Positions 22,122 to 34,083 are shown, numbered from the stretch's first letter. The stretch is 64,000 nt of DNA from Notolepis coatsorum (GCA_963971535.1 OZ020589.1:95724324-95788323), one strand, 5' to 3'. The notes: generated from the sequence alone by a model not told the origin. Made by a program: numbers and translations.

Positions 22122-22640
22122 CATTGATTGATTGAAGATTTTATTAACAGATCGCAGAATGGGTACAAATACAGTACAGCTCAATACACACAATTGTTAA
22201 GGGGATGCAGACCAGAGAAAGACTTTCGTCTTGTTTACATCAGGGTCCCCCATTTTCAATTCATCATAACATATATGACATACAGATAGACAGTACGGTT
22301 ACATCTAGACATTTATGACATACCAGATCTACAAATATACAGTACTGTTTAGGAGTACAAAAAGAGTTTAAAAAGAGAGTATATACATTTGAGGGGGAAG
22401 AAACTGTACATTGGAGGAGGTTGGGTAGGTGGGGTGGGGGTTGGGTAGGTGGGGGAAACTGTACATTGGAGGTGGTTGGGTGGGTGGGGGGTGGGGTTGG
22501 GTAGGCGGGGGAAACTGTACATTGGAGGGGGTTGGGTTTGGACATTTACAGGGGCCAGTTTCTAATTGCAGTCTCCCGTAGGTGCTCTTCGAGAGTGGTT
22601 TTGAAAGTGGGTAGCGATTCACATTCCTTTACACATTCTG
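22122..22640 (-). mobile_element. LINE-A 3' end, minus orientation
   Basis: From the ATTGATTG tail (22,122) it extends through an internal G-rich VNTR (22,385-22,545, units containing ctgtacattgg). It ends in the C-terminal coding region, which on the minus strand reads ESLPTFKTTLEEHLRETAIR before the stop. It interrupts the region upstream of the Rex1-like LINE. Confidence 0.85.
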
Positions 22641-22754
22641 GTCTTCCCGAACCAGAAACCGTGGGTTGACAGTACTATCCGAGTGGCTCTGAACGCTCGC
22701 ACCACTGCTTATAACCTGGGCAGAGTGTTAGGAAACATGGAGGAGTATAAGGCT

Positions 22755-23781
22755 CAGGGTTTCCGTTAGAAAAAATTGTTGCCGGTCTCCGTGACCTGCA
22801 AGATTTCAATCTACCGGACAAATGAGATTAATTCCGGTCATAGTTTATTGAGCTTTAAAACAATTGATAGGCAGGCTATATAAAGAATGTCATCCTCAAG
22901 GCATGTAGATTTATAATATTATTACTTAAAACTAGGCTACTTTTGCGTATACAGTCATTAATATATTCCAAATAAAATAAGTCCCTCGATACTCCGTGCT
23001 GCTGCTGACTTGAAATAAAATAGACCGCGTATGTGGGCAGTCGGTCCGACACTAAACAGCAGTCTGTTATAATCACATTTTTATGAGCTAACGAATTCCG
23101 TTATATTGGACATTTGTATTAATTATATCAAGCGAAGAACTGAGAAATTTGGCAGAGAGAGACGGCAACATTATCGTGGGTTTGCGTGATGTATATCTCC
23201 ACCTCCCAACGACTTGGTGCTGGTCATAATGTCCGGTGAAAACAACTCCCTCCAAGTACAACTTGACCACCCAAACCGTACCAAAACAGGCCAAAATTAA
23301 ATAGCCCATGCGACGAACGATTCATTACATTCGTTTCATCGTTGCTCCACCAAGCAGCCGGTCCAACAATGAAAGCTGTTGTCAGCGCGAGCCGGCCGCA
23401 GTTAGTTTGCAAGAAGCATCCAGCTGCAGACCCGCAGAGCAGCTTTCCAGGTCTGGGGACCGCACTGTGCCAGCAAAGCTGGTGGGTTCTGTGGGTCTGC
23501 AGCTGCATGCCTTCCGCAAATCCAGCAGCAAGCTCTCGCTGACACAGCGTCGTCATTACCAGACCGGCTGCTTGGCGAAGCAACGACAACAAACGCAATG
23601 ATTGTTTCGTTCATCGCATAGGCCACCCAACTCCAGCCCATCCAAATACAATTCAAATAATCAAACTGTGCCCAGAGGGAACTATTTTCACCGGACACTA
23701 TGACCGGAGAGATTAAATATGTCGGACTTCAACAGATTTTGCCGGTCAAATACCGGTAATTACCGGCTAACGGAAACGCTG
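22755..23781. mobile_element. hAT element (CAGGGTTTCCGTTAG family)
   Basis: It is flanked by a perfect 8-bp duplication ataaggct (22,747-22,754; 23,782-23,789) and ends CTAACGGAAACGCTG. It is inserted in the Rex1-like LINE, in inverted orientation relative to 57,319-58,144. No transposase. Confidence 0.93.
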
Positions 23782-23836
23782 ATAAGGCTACAGTCTATAC
23801 TCTGCACAAGGCTGTAAAGCTTGCTAAGAGGACATA

Positions 23837-24625
23837 TGTAGCGGGTATATAAAATATACTAATGTTGTATTCCACAAAGATCCCTCCCTAACGTTATTAC
23901 TTTAATTTGTTTATTATTATTTTTACTCTAATAGTCTTTTATTTTGAAGCCGTCGTCACTTCCTGCCGAAGTGACGTACTTACTTTGTCGCCCGCCTCCT
24001 TCCGTTCAGTCTGGCTGAGTAAGGAAGGAGGTAAGAGCTGTCCCATGTCCCCAGAACTTATTAATGGTTTAAAAGAACGTACTATTGTAAATAATTTACC
24101 GGGCAATGAACCGGAGTTGTATATATTGGTAACTGTGTTAATGCGAACAATTCTGCACTTTTTGTAATGTGGTTTAGCTGTGGTGGCGAACTATTGTATG
24201 ACACATGCTGACTGAGTTTGTGGTAATGGCTGAACAATGCGTGTAGGCCTCGTTCTGACTGCGTGACATATTTCTCCCCCCTTGTAGCCTAGGCAAGTTA
24301 TTGACGCCATCTGCTGGCCAAGTGTTGATATGTACCTGTGGAATGTCTTCTCCAGGTAATTGGAGATATCTTATTGGTTATTTTGTATTATTTCATTGTG
24401 TTGTTTTATTTTAATGGATATTTCAATGTATCATTCAAAATGTGCAGTCTGGCTGAGTAAGGAAGGAGCCTAGGCAAGTTATTGACGCCATCTGCTGGCC
24501 AAGTGTTGATATGTACCTGTGGAATGTCTTCTCCAGGTGAAATAAAACACACTGAATTGCCACAACTGAGTCTTCACTTCCACTACACGACGACGACACA
24601 GAGGGGTGACCTTAGACCAGTTACA
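23837..24625 (+). mobile_element. Solo LTR
   Basis: It starts TGTAGCGGGTATAT, ends CCAGTTACA (TG...CA), has AATAAA at about 24,541, and is flanked by cata on both sides. It splits the LINE peptide after KLAKR. Inside, a segment of about 67 bases (aagttattgacgccatctgc and onward) occurs twice (24,294 and 24,474). The family is unassigned, perhaps Ty3/gypsy. Confidence 0.75.
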
Positions 24626-24629
24626 CATA

Positions 24630-26170
24630 CACTGACAAGATAGAGGCACAAATGGTCCAGAACGACACAAGAGGTTTATGGCTAGGACTACGGACGATAA
24701 CTGACTACAAAGTCAGCGCCCCCTCAATGGGGAATGCCGACGCCCCTCTCACGGACCAACTCAACTCCTTTTACGCACGGTTCGGTGCAAACAGTGGCAA
24801 CGCTAGCTCACCGGCTAACGACGTCACTGACACACCGGTCGTCGTGCAGGGGGGGGGGGGGGGGGGGGGCATCCGCGGGGGGGGGGCACTCTCTCAGTGA
24901 CGGAACACAGTGTGAGAAGAGCATTTATGCGGGTGAACACCAGAAAGGCAGCTGGCCCAGATGGGATAACAGGATGTATACTTAAGTCCTGTGCTAACCA
25001 GCTAGCCCCAGTGTTCACCACCATATTTAATCTAACCCTGGCTGAGTCCATGGTCCCTGCCTGCTTCAAGGTGTCCACTATAATACCGGTACCAAAGAAA
25101 TCCTCCCCAACAGGTCTTAATGACTACAGACCGGTGGCACTCACCTCTGTGGTCATGAAATGTTTTGAGAGGCTGGTTAAGGATTACATCTATGCCTCCC
25201 TACCCAGTGATATGGACCCTTTACAATTGGCATACAGGCCAAACAGGTCCACTGACGATGATGCAGTCTCTCAAGTACTACACAGTGCCCTCTCTCACCT
25301 AGACTGCCAGAAGGGGGGCTATGTGAGACTGTTGTTCATTGACTACAGCTCAGCGTTCAACACCATAGTCCCCACCAGACTGGTGGACAAGCTGATCGAG
25401 CTTGGTCCGAGCTCCGCTCTGAGCGGCTGGATACTGGACTTTCTGAGTGAAAGGCCCCAGGCGGTCAGGGTGGGGGGTCAGACCTCCAACACCATCACCC
25501 TGAGTATCGGGTCCCCCCAGGGCTGTGTTCTGAGCCCCCTGCTGTATTCACTACACACGATTGTGTGGCCAAGTTCAGCTCCAACTCCATAGTGAAGTTT
25601 GCGGACGACACGTGGTGGTGGGGCTGATCTCTGACAACGACGAGAAGGCCTACCGGGAGGAGGTTGATGCACTGGAACGCTGGTGTCAGGACAACAGCCT
25701 GCTCCTGAACATTGGTAAAACCAAGGAGATGATCGTGGATTTTAGGAGAACACAGCAGGGGACACACACCAGAGGATAAACGGGGCTACCGTGGACAGGG
25801 TGAGCAGCTTCAAGTACCTGGGGGTCCACATCTCAGAAGACCTGACATGGACAACACACATAGACTCAGTCGTAAAGAAGGCGAAGCAGCGCCTCTACCA
25901 CCTGAGACAGTTAAGGAAGTTCAGAGTGTCGGGAAAGATACTCCAGTCCTTCTACTCCGGAGCTGTAGAGAGCATCTTGACTGGAAACATCACTGCCTGG
26001 TATGGAAACAGCAAGGCACAGGACAAGAAGGCCCTACAGAGAGTGGTGCGCTCAGCTGAGCGTACTACGGGTATTGCACTACCACCCCTGCAGATCTTAT
26101 ATAACAAGAGGTGCAAATCCAGAGCCTGCAGAATAATGAAAGACCCTCACCACCCCAACAACAGCCTGTT
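24630..26170 (+). pseudogene. Rex1-like LINE reverse transcriptase, frameshifted
   Basis: The order of motifs is that of a non-LTR reverse transcriptase: TRKAAGPDGITG, LNDYRPVALTSVVMKCFERL, LAYRPNRSTDD, YVRLLFIDYSSAFNT, GSPQGCVLSPLLY, KFADDT (catalytic FADD), then KTKEMIVDFR and FKYLGVHISEDLTW, and the C-terminal HLRQLRKFRV...RIMKDPHHPNN block. A run of 21 G at 24,849-24,869 and small deletions near 25,555, 25,610 and 25,770 shift the frame, so no functional enzyme is made. Confidence 0.88.
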
Positions 26171-26171
26171 G

Positions 26172-26640
26172 CGGCACGGTGGTGTAGTGGTTAACACTGT
26201 CGCCTCACAGCAAGAAGGTCCAGGGTTCGATTCCCGCTTGGGGACCAGGTTTCCATGATGCCAGGTACCCAGGTTGGGTATCTCCCAGGCCTTTCTGTGT
26301 GGAGTTTGCATGTTCTCCCCGTGCTCGTAAGGGTTTCCCCCCTGATAAGATAAACCATGAATGGAAAAACATGCACAACAACAGATCGCTAACGCTGTGG
26401 CGTCCTTGACGAAGACGGACAGGAGCACTTGGATTGGTCCCCTGGTGCGGCTCACGTTGACGCCTGTCTGCTCCCGGCTGCCCTTGGGGGGGAAGGACGA
26501 CGGGATGGGTTAATCGCAGAGACTAATCGCATCAGCGATCCTACAGAGACAATGCATGCGTGTGTGTTCCGGTGTGTGTGTTGAGGATAATTGCATGCCA
26601 ATTAAAGACCTCTGAGCAGGTCCTGCATTATTATTATTAT
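26172..26640 (+). mobile_element. tRNA-derived SINE
   Basis: The head gcggcacggtggtgtagtgg and B box gggttcgattccc are followed by a body and an ATT-repeat tail. It is inserted in the 3' coding part of the Rex1-like LINE, whose frame resumes at 26,641. Same family as 10,140-10,309. Confidence 0.85.
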
Positions 26641-27155
26641 TCAAGCTGCTGCGGTCAGGTAAACGCCTGAGAACACCAACAACTAGGACAGAGAGACTTC
26701 GGCTCAGCTTCTTCCCCCAGGCCATCAGTCTTGAACACTGAACTCTCCACACACAAGCACACACAACACACACGCTGTATACGCTCACACACTAAGTCAC
26801 TTTAGCATGAACACACACACATGCTGCACACTCACACTCACTTTACACAATGAAAAGGTCACTGTACACTGTACATTGGAATACTGACAAAGCCATACTT
26901 GGTCATTTACTGTACAACTGGGTTAGGACATTTGTAGGGGCCAGTTTCGAATTGCAGTCTCCCGTAGGTGTTCTTTGAGAGTGTTTTTGAAAGTGGGTAG
27001 TGATTCACATTCCTTTACAGCTTTGGGTAGGGCGTTCCACATTAATGTGGCATAATTGTGAAACGTGTTTAGTCCCTTGTACCATCAGAAATAGTGTCTA
27101 ATAAGTGGGAATGAATAAATGTCCACAATTTAATAAGATATAGCAGTCCATTTAA

Positions 27156-27600
27156 TAGGGCTGTCTTAAATACTTCGAAGCTTCGTTCGATGGGCATGGG
27201 ATTCGAATATGAAAATTAAATTCGATTATTAAAAAAAAATTATATATATATATATATATTTTTGCAAAATCAACTCTGCCTCTCTTTGTTAACTACAACA
27301 AGCAATGCTGTTTGTTATTTAAGATGAGGTCGGACTCGGCACCGACAGATTTGTGTTCATTGTGCTGCTTTTATAAAGCCTCAAAAAAATGACGGCTTAC
27401 AATATTTCATGAAAGCAAAGTGTTTTGTTTGTCTAAGATTTAAAAAGGTTTAAACTTTACAGCACTGACAAAGTTGAACAAAGTGCTGTACAAGTCCCAC
27501 AACATAAAAAAAAAAAGAAAAAAGAAAAAAAAAAACTTTAATTTTAATTTTTTTATAGTTGATTCCATTTTTATTGCTCAATTCCGCGATTCCGTCCGCG
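27156..27600. mobile_element. hAT fragment, left end only
   Basis: It starts TAGGGCTGTCTTAAATACTTC, a typical hAT terminus, and is followed by A/T-rich interior. A matching right terminus was not found. Confidence 0.5.
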
Positions 27601-27678
27601 ATTCCGTGATCGCGGATTCCATATGGCTCTAGCCTCTAGGATGGAACCCAGGTAGGTAATTTCATCTTTCCTTGTGAC

Positions 27679-28007
27679 CAGGGGTGCAGTGCTGGGCAAA
27701 CGCGGTCAAACGGCGTTTGGCCTCCGTCACTGAGGCCGAAGTGCGCGCATCCTATTATTATGCAAAGTCTAGGTGATAAAATGACTTGTCGCGCCACTTA
27801 TCACCTAGACTTTGCATAATAATAGGATACCGACAACCAAATACAAGCCCTGTAGGTGTGGTGGGGGGTTGCTTGATCTCCCGACTTCACTGGAAGGATG
27901 AGACAAGGTGTATCATCTGTTTTGTGCGCAACAGAGGGAACATGTACTATGCGCGTGCGCGCTTGCGCGGGCGTTTGGCCTTCGCCCATATTACGACTGC
28001 ACCCCTG
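27679..28007. mobile_element. hAT MITE (CAGGGGTGCAGT termini)
   Basis: The termini are CAGGGGTGCAGT and ACTGCACCCCTG, flanked by an 8-bp duplication cttgtgac (27,671-27,678; 28,008-28,015). It sits inside the LINE-A reverse transcriptase and encloses a hairpin. Confidence 0.93.
27750..27827. repeat. Near-perfect hairpin
   Basis: Two 30-base arms (27,750-27,779 and 27,798-27,827) are exact inverses, separated by an 18-base loop. It lies within the MITE at 27,679-28,007. Confidence 0.93.
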
Positions 28008-28735
28008 CTTGTGACAATATTGTCACCCACTGTAACTGAGAAGCCGTCGGTCTTGCTGAGTTTGTTATTTGAACCGAAGAGAATGGACTCTGTTTTGCCC
28101 AGGTGTAATGATAGTTTGTTATCGGCAAGCCATATGCAGATTTTGCCTAGTTCCGAGCTGAGGGTTTTTTCAACCTGTAACTTGTTCTTGTCAGAGACCA
28201 GCAGGGCTGAGTCGTCCGCAAACAGGAACAAGTTGCAGTCACAAGCTGACGACATGTCATTTGCATAAATTAGGAACAGTAGCGGTCCTAGTATGCTTCC
28301 TTGTGGAACAACACAGCTCACTGGGAGGGGGGGGGGGGGGGTAGGGTACCGTTTACCTCCACCATCTGTTCTCTCCCCTCCAGGTAGGATTGTATCCAGC
28401 TCACTGATAGACTATCAAAACCAATTGCTTTTAGCTTGTCAATCAGAATGTTGTGAATGACAGTGTCGAAGGCCTTTTGTAGGTCCAGCATGACCATGCC
28501 GCAGTATTTGCCCGCGTCCACCTCTTGTTTGATGTGGTCGTTCAAATAGAGAAGGCATGTGTCAGTGGAGTGGGATGTTCTGAAGCCAGATTGGAATTCG
28601 TAGATTAGATTTTTTCCCGCGAGGTACTTTTCGACCTGTTCATATAAAAAATGTTCCATGACTTTCGAGATGGATGTAAGGATAGAAACAGGGCGGTAGT
28701 TGCCTGGGTCTAATTTGTCTAAGATGTAATTTCAT
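28008..28735 (-). pseudogene. LINE-A reverse transcriptase, broken
   Basis: Minus-strand frames encode YRPVSILTSISKVMEHFLYE, GMVMLDLQKAFDT (catalytic Asp region), then after a frame break VPQGSILGPLLFLIYANDM, LFADDSALLV (catalytic ADD) and LADNKLSLHLGKTESILFG. These are ordered non-LTR reverse-transcriptase blocks of a jockey/CR1-like type. A 15-base G run at 28,327-28,341 breaks the frame between the two halves. The hAT MITE at 27,679-28,007 interrupts the distal part. Confidence 0.85.
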
Positions 28736-28744
28736 CTTTCCTTG

Positions 28745-29018
28745 TGACAATATCTTCATCAAATGTATATACTCTTCTTTTTTTACTCTTTTAGTATCAC
28801 AAACAGTACTGTATTTGTAAATCTGGTATGTCATAAATGTATAGATGTAGCAGTACTGTCTATCTGTATGTCATATGAATTGAAAATGGGGGACCCTGAT
28901 GTAAACAAGACGAAAGTCTTTCTCTGGTCTGCATCCCCTTAACAATTGTGTGTATTGTATTGAGCTGTACTGTATTGTACCCAATCTGCAATCTGTTAAT
29001 AAAATAATCAATCAATCA
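28745..29018 (+). mobile_element. LINE-A 3' tail, plus orientation
   Basis: Tail sequence (aaatgtatatactc, gggggaccctgatgtaaac, ATCA repeats). It lies head-to-head with the minus-oriented LINE-A on its left, so the pair is inverted. Confidence 0.82.
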
Positions 29019-29020
29019 TC

Positions 29021-29966
29021 GATAATCCAATGTAGTTACCCCCCCCCCCCCCCACCACTTCTAATGTACAGTTTTGAACGAATATGCTTACAGAAAAGGC
29101 GCTGATAAACGTCAAGGTGAAGTCAACTTAGTTTGTGTTCTTTATGGGTTCAAAATAAGGGTTTGCTGCGACACGACGCGAGCTGCGTTCAGTCCATGCC
29201 ACCGGAAGAGGGTGTGTGAATACACAACGTATTCTATATACTTAGGCTAGTTTTCTGTAAGAACGTTTAAAGGAATTTGATTATATATGACAAGAGTTGA
29301 CCGCCAGTCACAACATTTAATTAGTTGGTGAGTAAACAGTTTTCTAGGGCTAGGTTCACAGCCACAGGCTATAGTATACATTTGCAAAAGTGCAGGAAAC
29401 GCCCAACAGATCATATACGGTCACTAGATGAATAAAAGCATTTGCTTACGGTCATAAAGTCGATGCCAAGATTAACTTACCTTGTTTACCGTTGTTTGTC
29501 TACTGCCCTCGAGAAAGAGACTCTCGGAACAATACCCAACACGTTACTCTCTGCGTTATGGGTTTTGTTTGTCTGTAGTAATTTGTCAGGAACAATTGTA
29601 GCTTTACTTTAAGTTAATTGAATTATACATTTTGGGGTGATATAAGCAAATCAACAAAAACAGAGAGTTGGCACCAAAACTTCCTGGTCACTGGCAAGGA
29701 AACTATACGTCACTGGGAAGCGCCATCTCCTCGCTTATGGCCAGCCATTTACACTTCGGATGTCAGAATCATCGGCAATTTGTTTAGCTTGTTTAGCTTC
29801 CTCAGATAGCTTGTATATTTCGATTTTTAATACAGGCTTCAATAGTACTGGCACCAAAGTCTATTTAGCACGCAGACCAGAGAACACTGGTATAGCTTCC
29901 TTCGTCACTGGATCGCGTAGACATAACCGCTTGTCCCACGACGCTGTGATTGGACAGTGTGCGTGT
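29021..29966. other. Unassigned stretch, possibly upstream part of the zinc-finger gene
   Basis: It starts with a 15-base C run. It has no recognised repeat termini or long frame. On the minus strand a strong splice donor (CAAG followed by GTAAGT) occurs at 29,480. It could close a non-coding first exon around 29,481-29,560, but no ATG or proven promoter element is visible. Confidence 0.3.
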
Positions 29967-30478
29967 ATACCAAACCAAGCCGCATTTCTCGGAGACGCTC
30001 TCTGATTGGCACTGACTGACGCTCTCTGATTGGCCACTGACGCGTTTGCCCAATCCGTGACGAGCTGCGTCTTTTACCATTTCCACGTCAAACAGCCTGC
30101 AAACTACCTGGCGTTCTATCGCCATGCTCTAGACAAACTCTAACCTTAACCAACTTCGAAAGAGTGCCTAAGCTTAACCGTCAAAAGAACTTGCCGTCAC
30201 GCACTAAGACAAACTCTAACCTTAACCAACTTCGAAGAGTGCCTAAGCTTAACCAGTGTAGAAACAGGCGTCGGCCAATGAGAGAGTGTCTATATATATT
30301 GAAAATGGGGGACCCTGATGGAAACAAGACAAACGTCTTTTTCAGGTCTGCAATGCATCCCCTTAACAATTGTGTGTATTGAGCCGTACTGTATTGTACC
30401 CATTCTGCCATCTGTTAAATAAAGTTTTCATTCATTCATTCATTCATTCATTCCGAGAAATGCGGCTTGGTTTGGTAT
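29967..30478. mobile_element. Foldback MITE with telomere-like core
   Basis: The arms ataccaaaccaagccgcatt (from 29,967) and the inverse ending 30,478 pair over about 27 bases. The core contains repeated ctctaaccttaaccaac. A LINE-A tail (30,300-30,452) is inserted near the right arm. The core is shared with the foldback at 42,864-43,217. Confidence 0.75.
30300..30452 (+). mobile_element. LINE-A 3' tail
   Basis: A short, heavily 5'-truncated copy ending in seven ATTC repeats. It is nested in the foldback MITE. Confidence 0.82.
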
Positions 30479-30715
30479 TCACGCGGACAAGCGTGTGTCA
30501 AACTTTCTGCTACGTTCCAATCAAAGTCGCAGGTCTGAAACTTCCTACTAGGAAAGGGAAAATTAAGTCGTTTTATGCAAGTCCAAGTCAAGTCCAAGTC
30601 TTTGGGCCACACGTCCAAGTCAAGTCTCAAATAAATACATGTTTAATCCACTGTGCATCAAGTTAGAAATAGCCGCTGTGCAACATGGTTATTTCTAGCG
30701 AACTCATTTAGCAAA

Positions 30716-31248
30716 AAACACCTACGGGAGACTGCAATTCTAAACTGGCCCCTGTAAATGTCCTAACACAACCCCCCCCCCCCCAATGTACAGTAAATTA
30801 CCAAGTATGGTCTTGTCAATATTCCAATGTACAGTTTTGCTTGTTCAGTTGTACAGTGTCCCCCACCCACCCACCCCTCCTACCCAACACCCCCCCCCCA
30901 CCCAACCACCTCCAATGTACAGCCCCCCCCCCCCCACCTACCCAACCTCCTCCAATGTACAGTTTCTATGTCAAATGTATATACTCTCTTTTCTGGACTC
31001 TTTTCGTATCACAAACCGTACTGTATTTGCAAATCTGGTATGTCATAAATGTATAGATGTAGCAGTACTGTCTATCTGTATGTCATGTATGTCATATATG
31101 TTATGATGAATTGAAAATGGGGGACCCTGATGTAAACAAGACGAAAGTCTTTCTCTGGTCTGCATCCCCTTAACAATTGTATGTATTGAGCTGTACTGTA
31201 CTGTACCCATTCTGCAATCTGTTAATAAAGTTTTCAATCAATCAATCA
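30716..31248 (+). mobile_element. LINE-A 3' end, plus orientation
   Basis: It begins in the coding end (HLRETAILNWPL then stop), then a C-rich VNTR (30,770-30,960, units with aatgtacag), and the standard tail ending in ATCA repeats. It is the best view of the LINE-A 3' UTR in the window. Confidence 0.85.
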
Positions 31249-31556
31249 ATTACCGGTATCTCTCATTTCAGCTATCTGCTTTTTCCTGCTCCAAACTCGT
31301 TATTATATTGGCCTTAAAGATCCACTATCGGTCTACCTCCAAATATTTCGATTAAGTAAGTCCTGGAGTGTGTACGCTTCGACACACATTCATGTTTGCT
31401 GCTCTACCAGACATATGTCTACAACCAACAAAAAAGAACGCAGGATCTTTTTGCAACAATGAAAAACAAATATACAACAGATATATATCTAGTAGGGTTG
31501 CTGCAGTGATGTGACATTTTCCATGACTAATAAACTCATGACAATGTCTGTCTGTC

Positions 31557-32039
31557 AGGGCAGCTACGTGGCGTAGTGGGCAAGGCGCTCGCCACTAAAT
31601 CTGGAGCCGCTGGGCTCGGCTGTTCGAGCCCAGCGCTCCACATTTGCTTTCAGTTTAGCTGGTCGTCCGTACTAATACACATTGGCCGTATTAGGGGGTG
31701 GGAAACTGATGGGTGGGGATTGGGCGTTGTGGACAGCGACTCCTACAGGTCGGTTGGTGCGCCTGCGCAGTGGGATCAGGAAGTGTCGGGGGCAGCGTGA
31801 GCCTCCCACGCGTTACTCCTCGCCACTGAGAGATCGAGCTGCGCAGGTGAAAAGATGCGACTGCTGTTACCTCCAGTACCGGAGGGGACTTGTGCTATGT
31901 ATGACTTAGTCCACATTGCAGCCGGCTTGTGGGAGGCAAGAAACAGCGTTTGTGACAGGGGAGGGTTGAATTGGATGATACGAAATTGGGATGGGAGAAA
32001 AATATAGAAAATGGGAGAAAAAGTGGATAAAAAAAAAAA
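31557..32039 (+). mobile_element. tRNA-derived SINE
   Basis: The head ggcagctacgtggcgtagtg and the A-rich tail are flanked by a 17-bp target duplication gacaatgtctgtctgtc with one difference (31,540-31,556; 32,040-32,056). Same family as 2,481-2,957. Confidence 0.92.
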
Positions 32040-32056
32040 GACAATGTCTGTCCGTC

Positions 32057-32705
32057 TAAGTTTTTTTTTTACTACATTTTCAATGACTAGTATTCATTTG
32101 TTTGACAAAGTTGACGTCCATTGGTTAAGTAAACCAATGGACTAATAACTTCCATGCATCAAACAAACATACCGTTACTGGTCTGGACTGGTCCTCAGCT
32201 CCTCTCCAGTCGAGCTGCTGCAGGATTTAATCCAAAATATTTCCAAATTCTCCACCATCATTGTGTTACCATTTACCTGTCGTGTAGTCTAGAGCCTCCT
32301 TTCTCTTCTTCACACAAAGTTAAATCTACTCTCAGTGAAAGTGAATCTTGAGCTACTCTGTACTGTGACCCTGGTGCCTATAGAGACCTATAAAATAGAT
32401 CTGCTGTCCGCGCATACACGTTCACTTTATAATGTTGTCTGACTAAGTATTGTCTGACCAAGTACAATACTGTACTTATTTTATGCCTATTCTTATGTCT
32501 GCACTTTCTACATTGCACTACTTTTATTGTCTTTTATACACATTCTTATAATACATTTAAAAAAAACATACACCGGTCGCGGCGGTGGGAAAGTAATGTA
32601 CTCGTGGATGCCTGAACACAGAGTAAGCCTAATATCTAGACCACCAAGAAACCTAGAATTTGTTCTGCAGAAAGTTTTCACAGAAAAAAATAGCACAGTT
32701 CAGAC
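32057..32705. mobile_element. Diverged hAT-like sequence
   Basis: Parts resemble the interior of the hAT at 11,017-11,937 (ctcctctccagt and the following block, and gcctgaacacagag). Terminal repeats are not clear. Confidence 0.4.
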
Positions 32706-32712
32706 AGAGCAA

Positions 32713-33903
32713 TAGTCCAGTCATTATATGAAAAAACCTAGGACAAATTGCAACAGTAGCAAACTCAACTGATTTTGTATCCTCATTATGTCCTTAGTGA
32801 GGGAAAAAAAGTCCCAAGGAATCCCATCATGGGAAAGTTTTGAAAACGACCTATATATATTCATATCGAAAAATGGCTGTTATAACATAGTGGTGAACAT
32901 TTTACTTTTAGATATCACTATAAAAACTCACAAGCTGATTACACACACAAAGACAAGAAAAAAAGTCAATCACAACTTCATTGAATTATTCTGTTTACTC
33001 ATGCAAATCACACATTATCTTATTTGATATGCACCAATTAGCATACACGCCAGAACGAATCAAAACATTTGATAAAGACATTTTTTTCTTCTTGGAATAT
33101 TAGTAGATAGGCTCTGTGGAGCTCAGTCCACGAGGATGGGGCTCAAGGGTTTATGTCCGTGGGGATAGGTCCATGGAGATGGGTTTTTTTATAATAGGCG
33201 GAAACTACATATTTGTACAGCATGCAAAACACTACATGATTCTTGCACAAAACTACATGGTCTTAACATAAATTTGGTATGTCTGTATAGGGGAGGCTTG
33301 TAGGTACCCATGTAACCCATTTCCATTAACATATATTGAGGTAGAAGGCCAAGGGACCATTTGAAAAATGGTGATGGCCATATTTCCCTCCACAAAAAAT
33401 CGTCTTAACTTTGAATAATTAGGTATGTAGCCCCCTTTCCAATGAGGTAACATGACATGGTTGGTCTCATTGGAAACCCGAGGTTGTCTAGAATCAAATG
33501 GTATCTTTACTTTTGAGCTACCTCAAAATTTGAACGCGTCACAATCTCTGAAAGACAGTGTCGTCAGTGATCCTGCCAGCAATCAAGTACATTGAAAAAA
33601 AACACATTTCCAATGATGGGATTCCTTGGGACTTTTTTTCTCTCACTAAAGACATATTGAGGATACAAAATCAGTTGAGTTTGCTAATGTTGCAATTTGT
33701 CCTAGGTTTAGCCTAATTCTGTCCTATAATGACTGGACTATAGGGGTAACAAAACATTGAAAAAAAACACATTTCCCATGATGGGATTCCTTGGGACTTT
33801 TTTTCTCTCACTAAAGACATAGAGGATACAAAATCAGTTGAGTTTGCTAATGTTGCAATTTGTCCTAGGTTTAGCCTAATTCTGGCCTATAATGACTGGA
33901 CTA
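32713..33903. mobile_element. Foldback DNA element with long inverted ends
   Basis: The left end (TAGTCCAGTCATTATA..., 32,713-32,840) is inverted relative to the right end (33,756-33,903). The right end sequence is additionally duplicated in tandem at 33,590-33,740. Shared blocks include cctaggacaaattgcaac and tcccaaggaatcccatcatg. No transposase frame is recognised. Superfamily unknown. Confidence 0.75.
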
Positions 33904-34083
33904 CAAAGCAGCTCATGGGAAATGTATTGGAAAAAACAGACAGTACCGCTTGCAGCCAGCAGGCACCACAATTACACATTATCGCTTTAACCGTTGATCT
34001 AGATTAGAATAATGAATATTCTACATCTAGGGTTTAGAGATGGAACTGCTCAGTTCGAACACCACGGTTCGGGAAACCTAGAG

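Larger units (their letters stand above)
22641..26750 (+). mobile_element. Rex1/CR1-like LINE, broken by three insertions
   Basis: Coding fragments in order: 22,641-22,754 (FPNQKPWVDSTIRVALNART), 23,790-23,836 (KAVKLAKR), 24,626-26,170 (reverse transcriptase) and 26,641-26,745 (KLLRSGKRL...FFPQAIS). The breaks are a hAT (22,755-23,781), a solo LTR (23,837-24,625) and a SINE (26,172-26,640). Removing these insertions restores collinearity of the fragments but not an intact frame. The clade call is from motif resemblance to fish Rex1-type LINEs. Confidence 0.8.
26865..28735 (-). mobile_element. LINE-A, minus orientation, interrupted
   Basis: This is a larger LINE-A fragment: C-terminal coding end (26,935-27,090) and reverse transcriptase (27,600-27,678 and 28,008-28,735). 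It is interrupted by hAT sequences at 27,156-27,600 and 27,679-28,007. A segment including atttcatctttccttgtgac is present both at 27,657 and 28,730. Confidence 0.75.
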
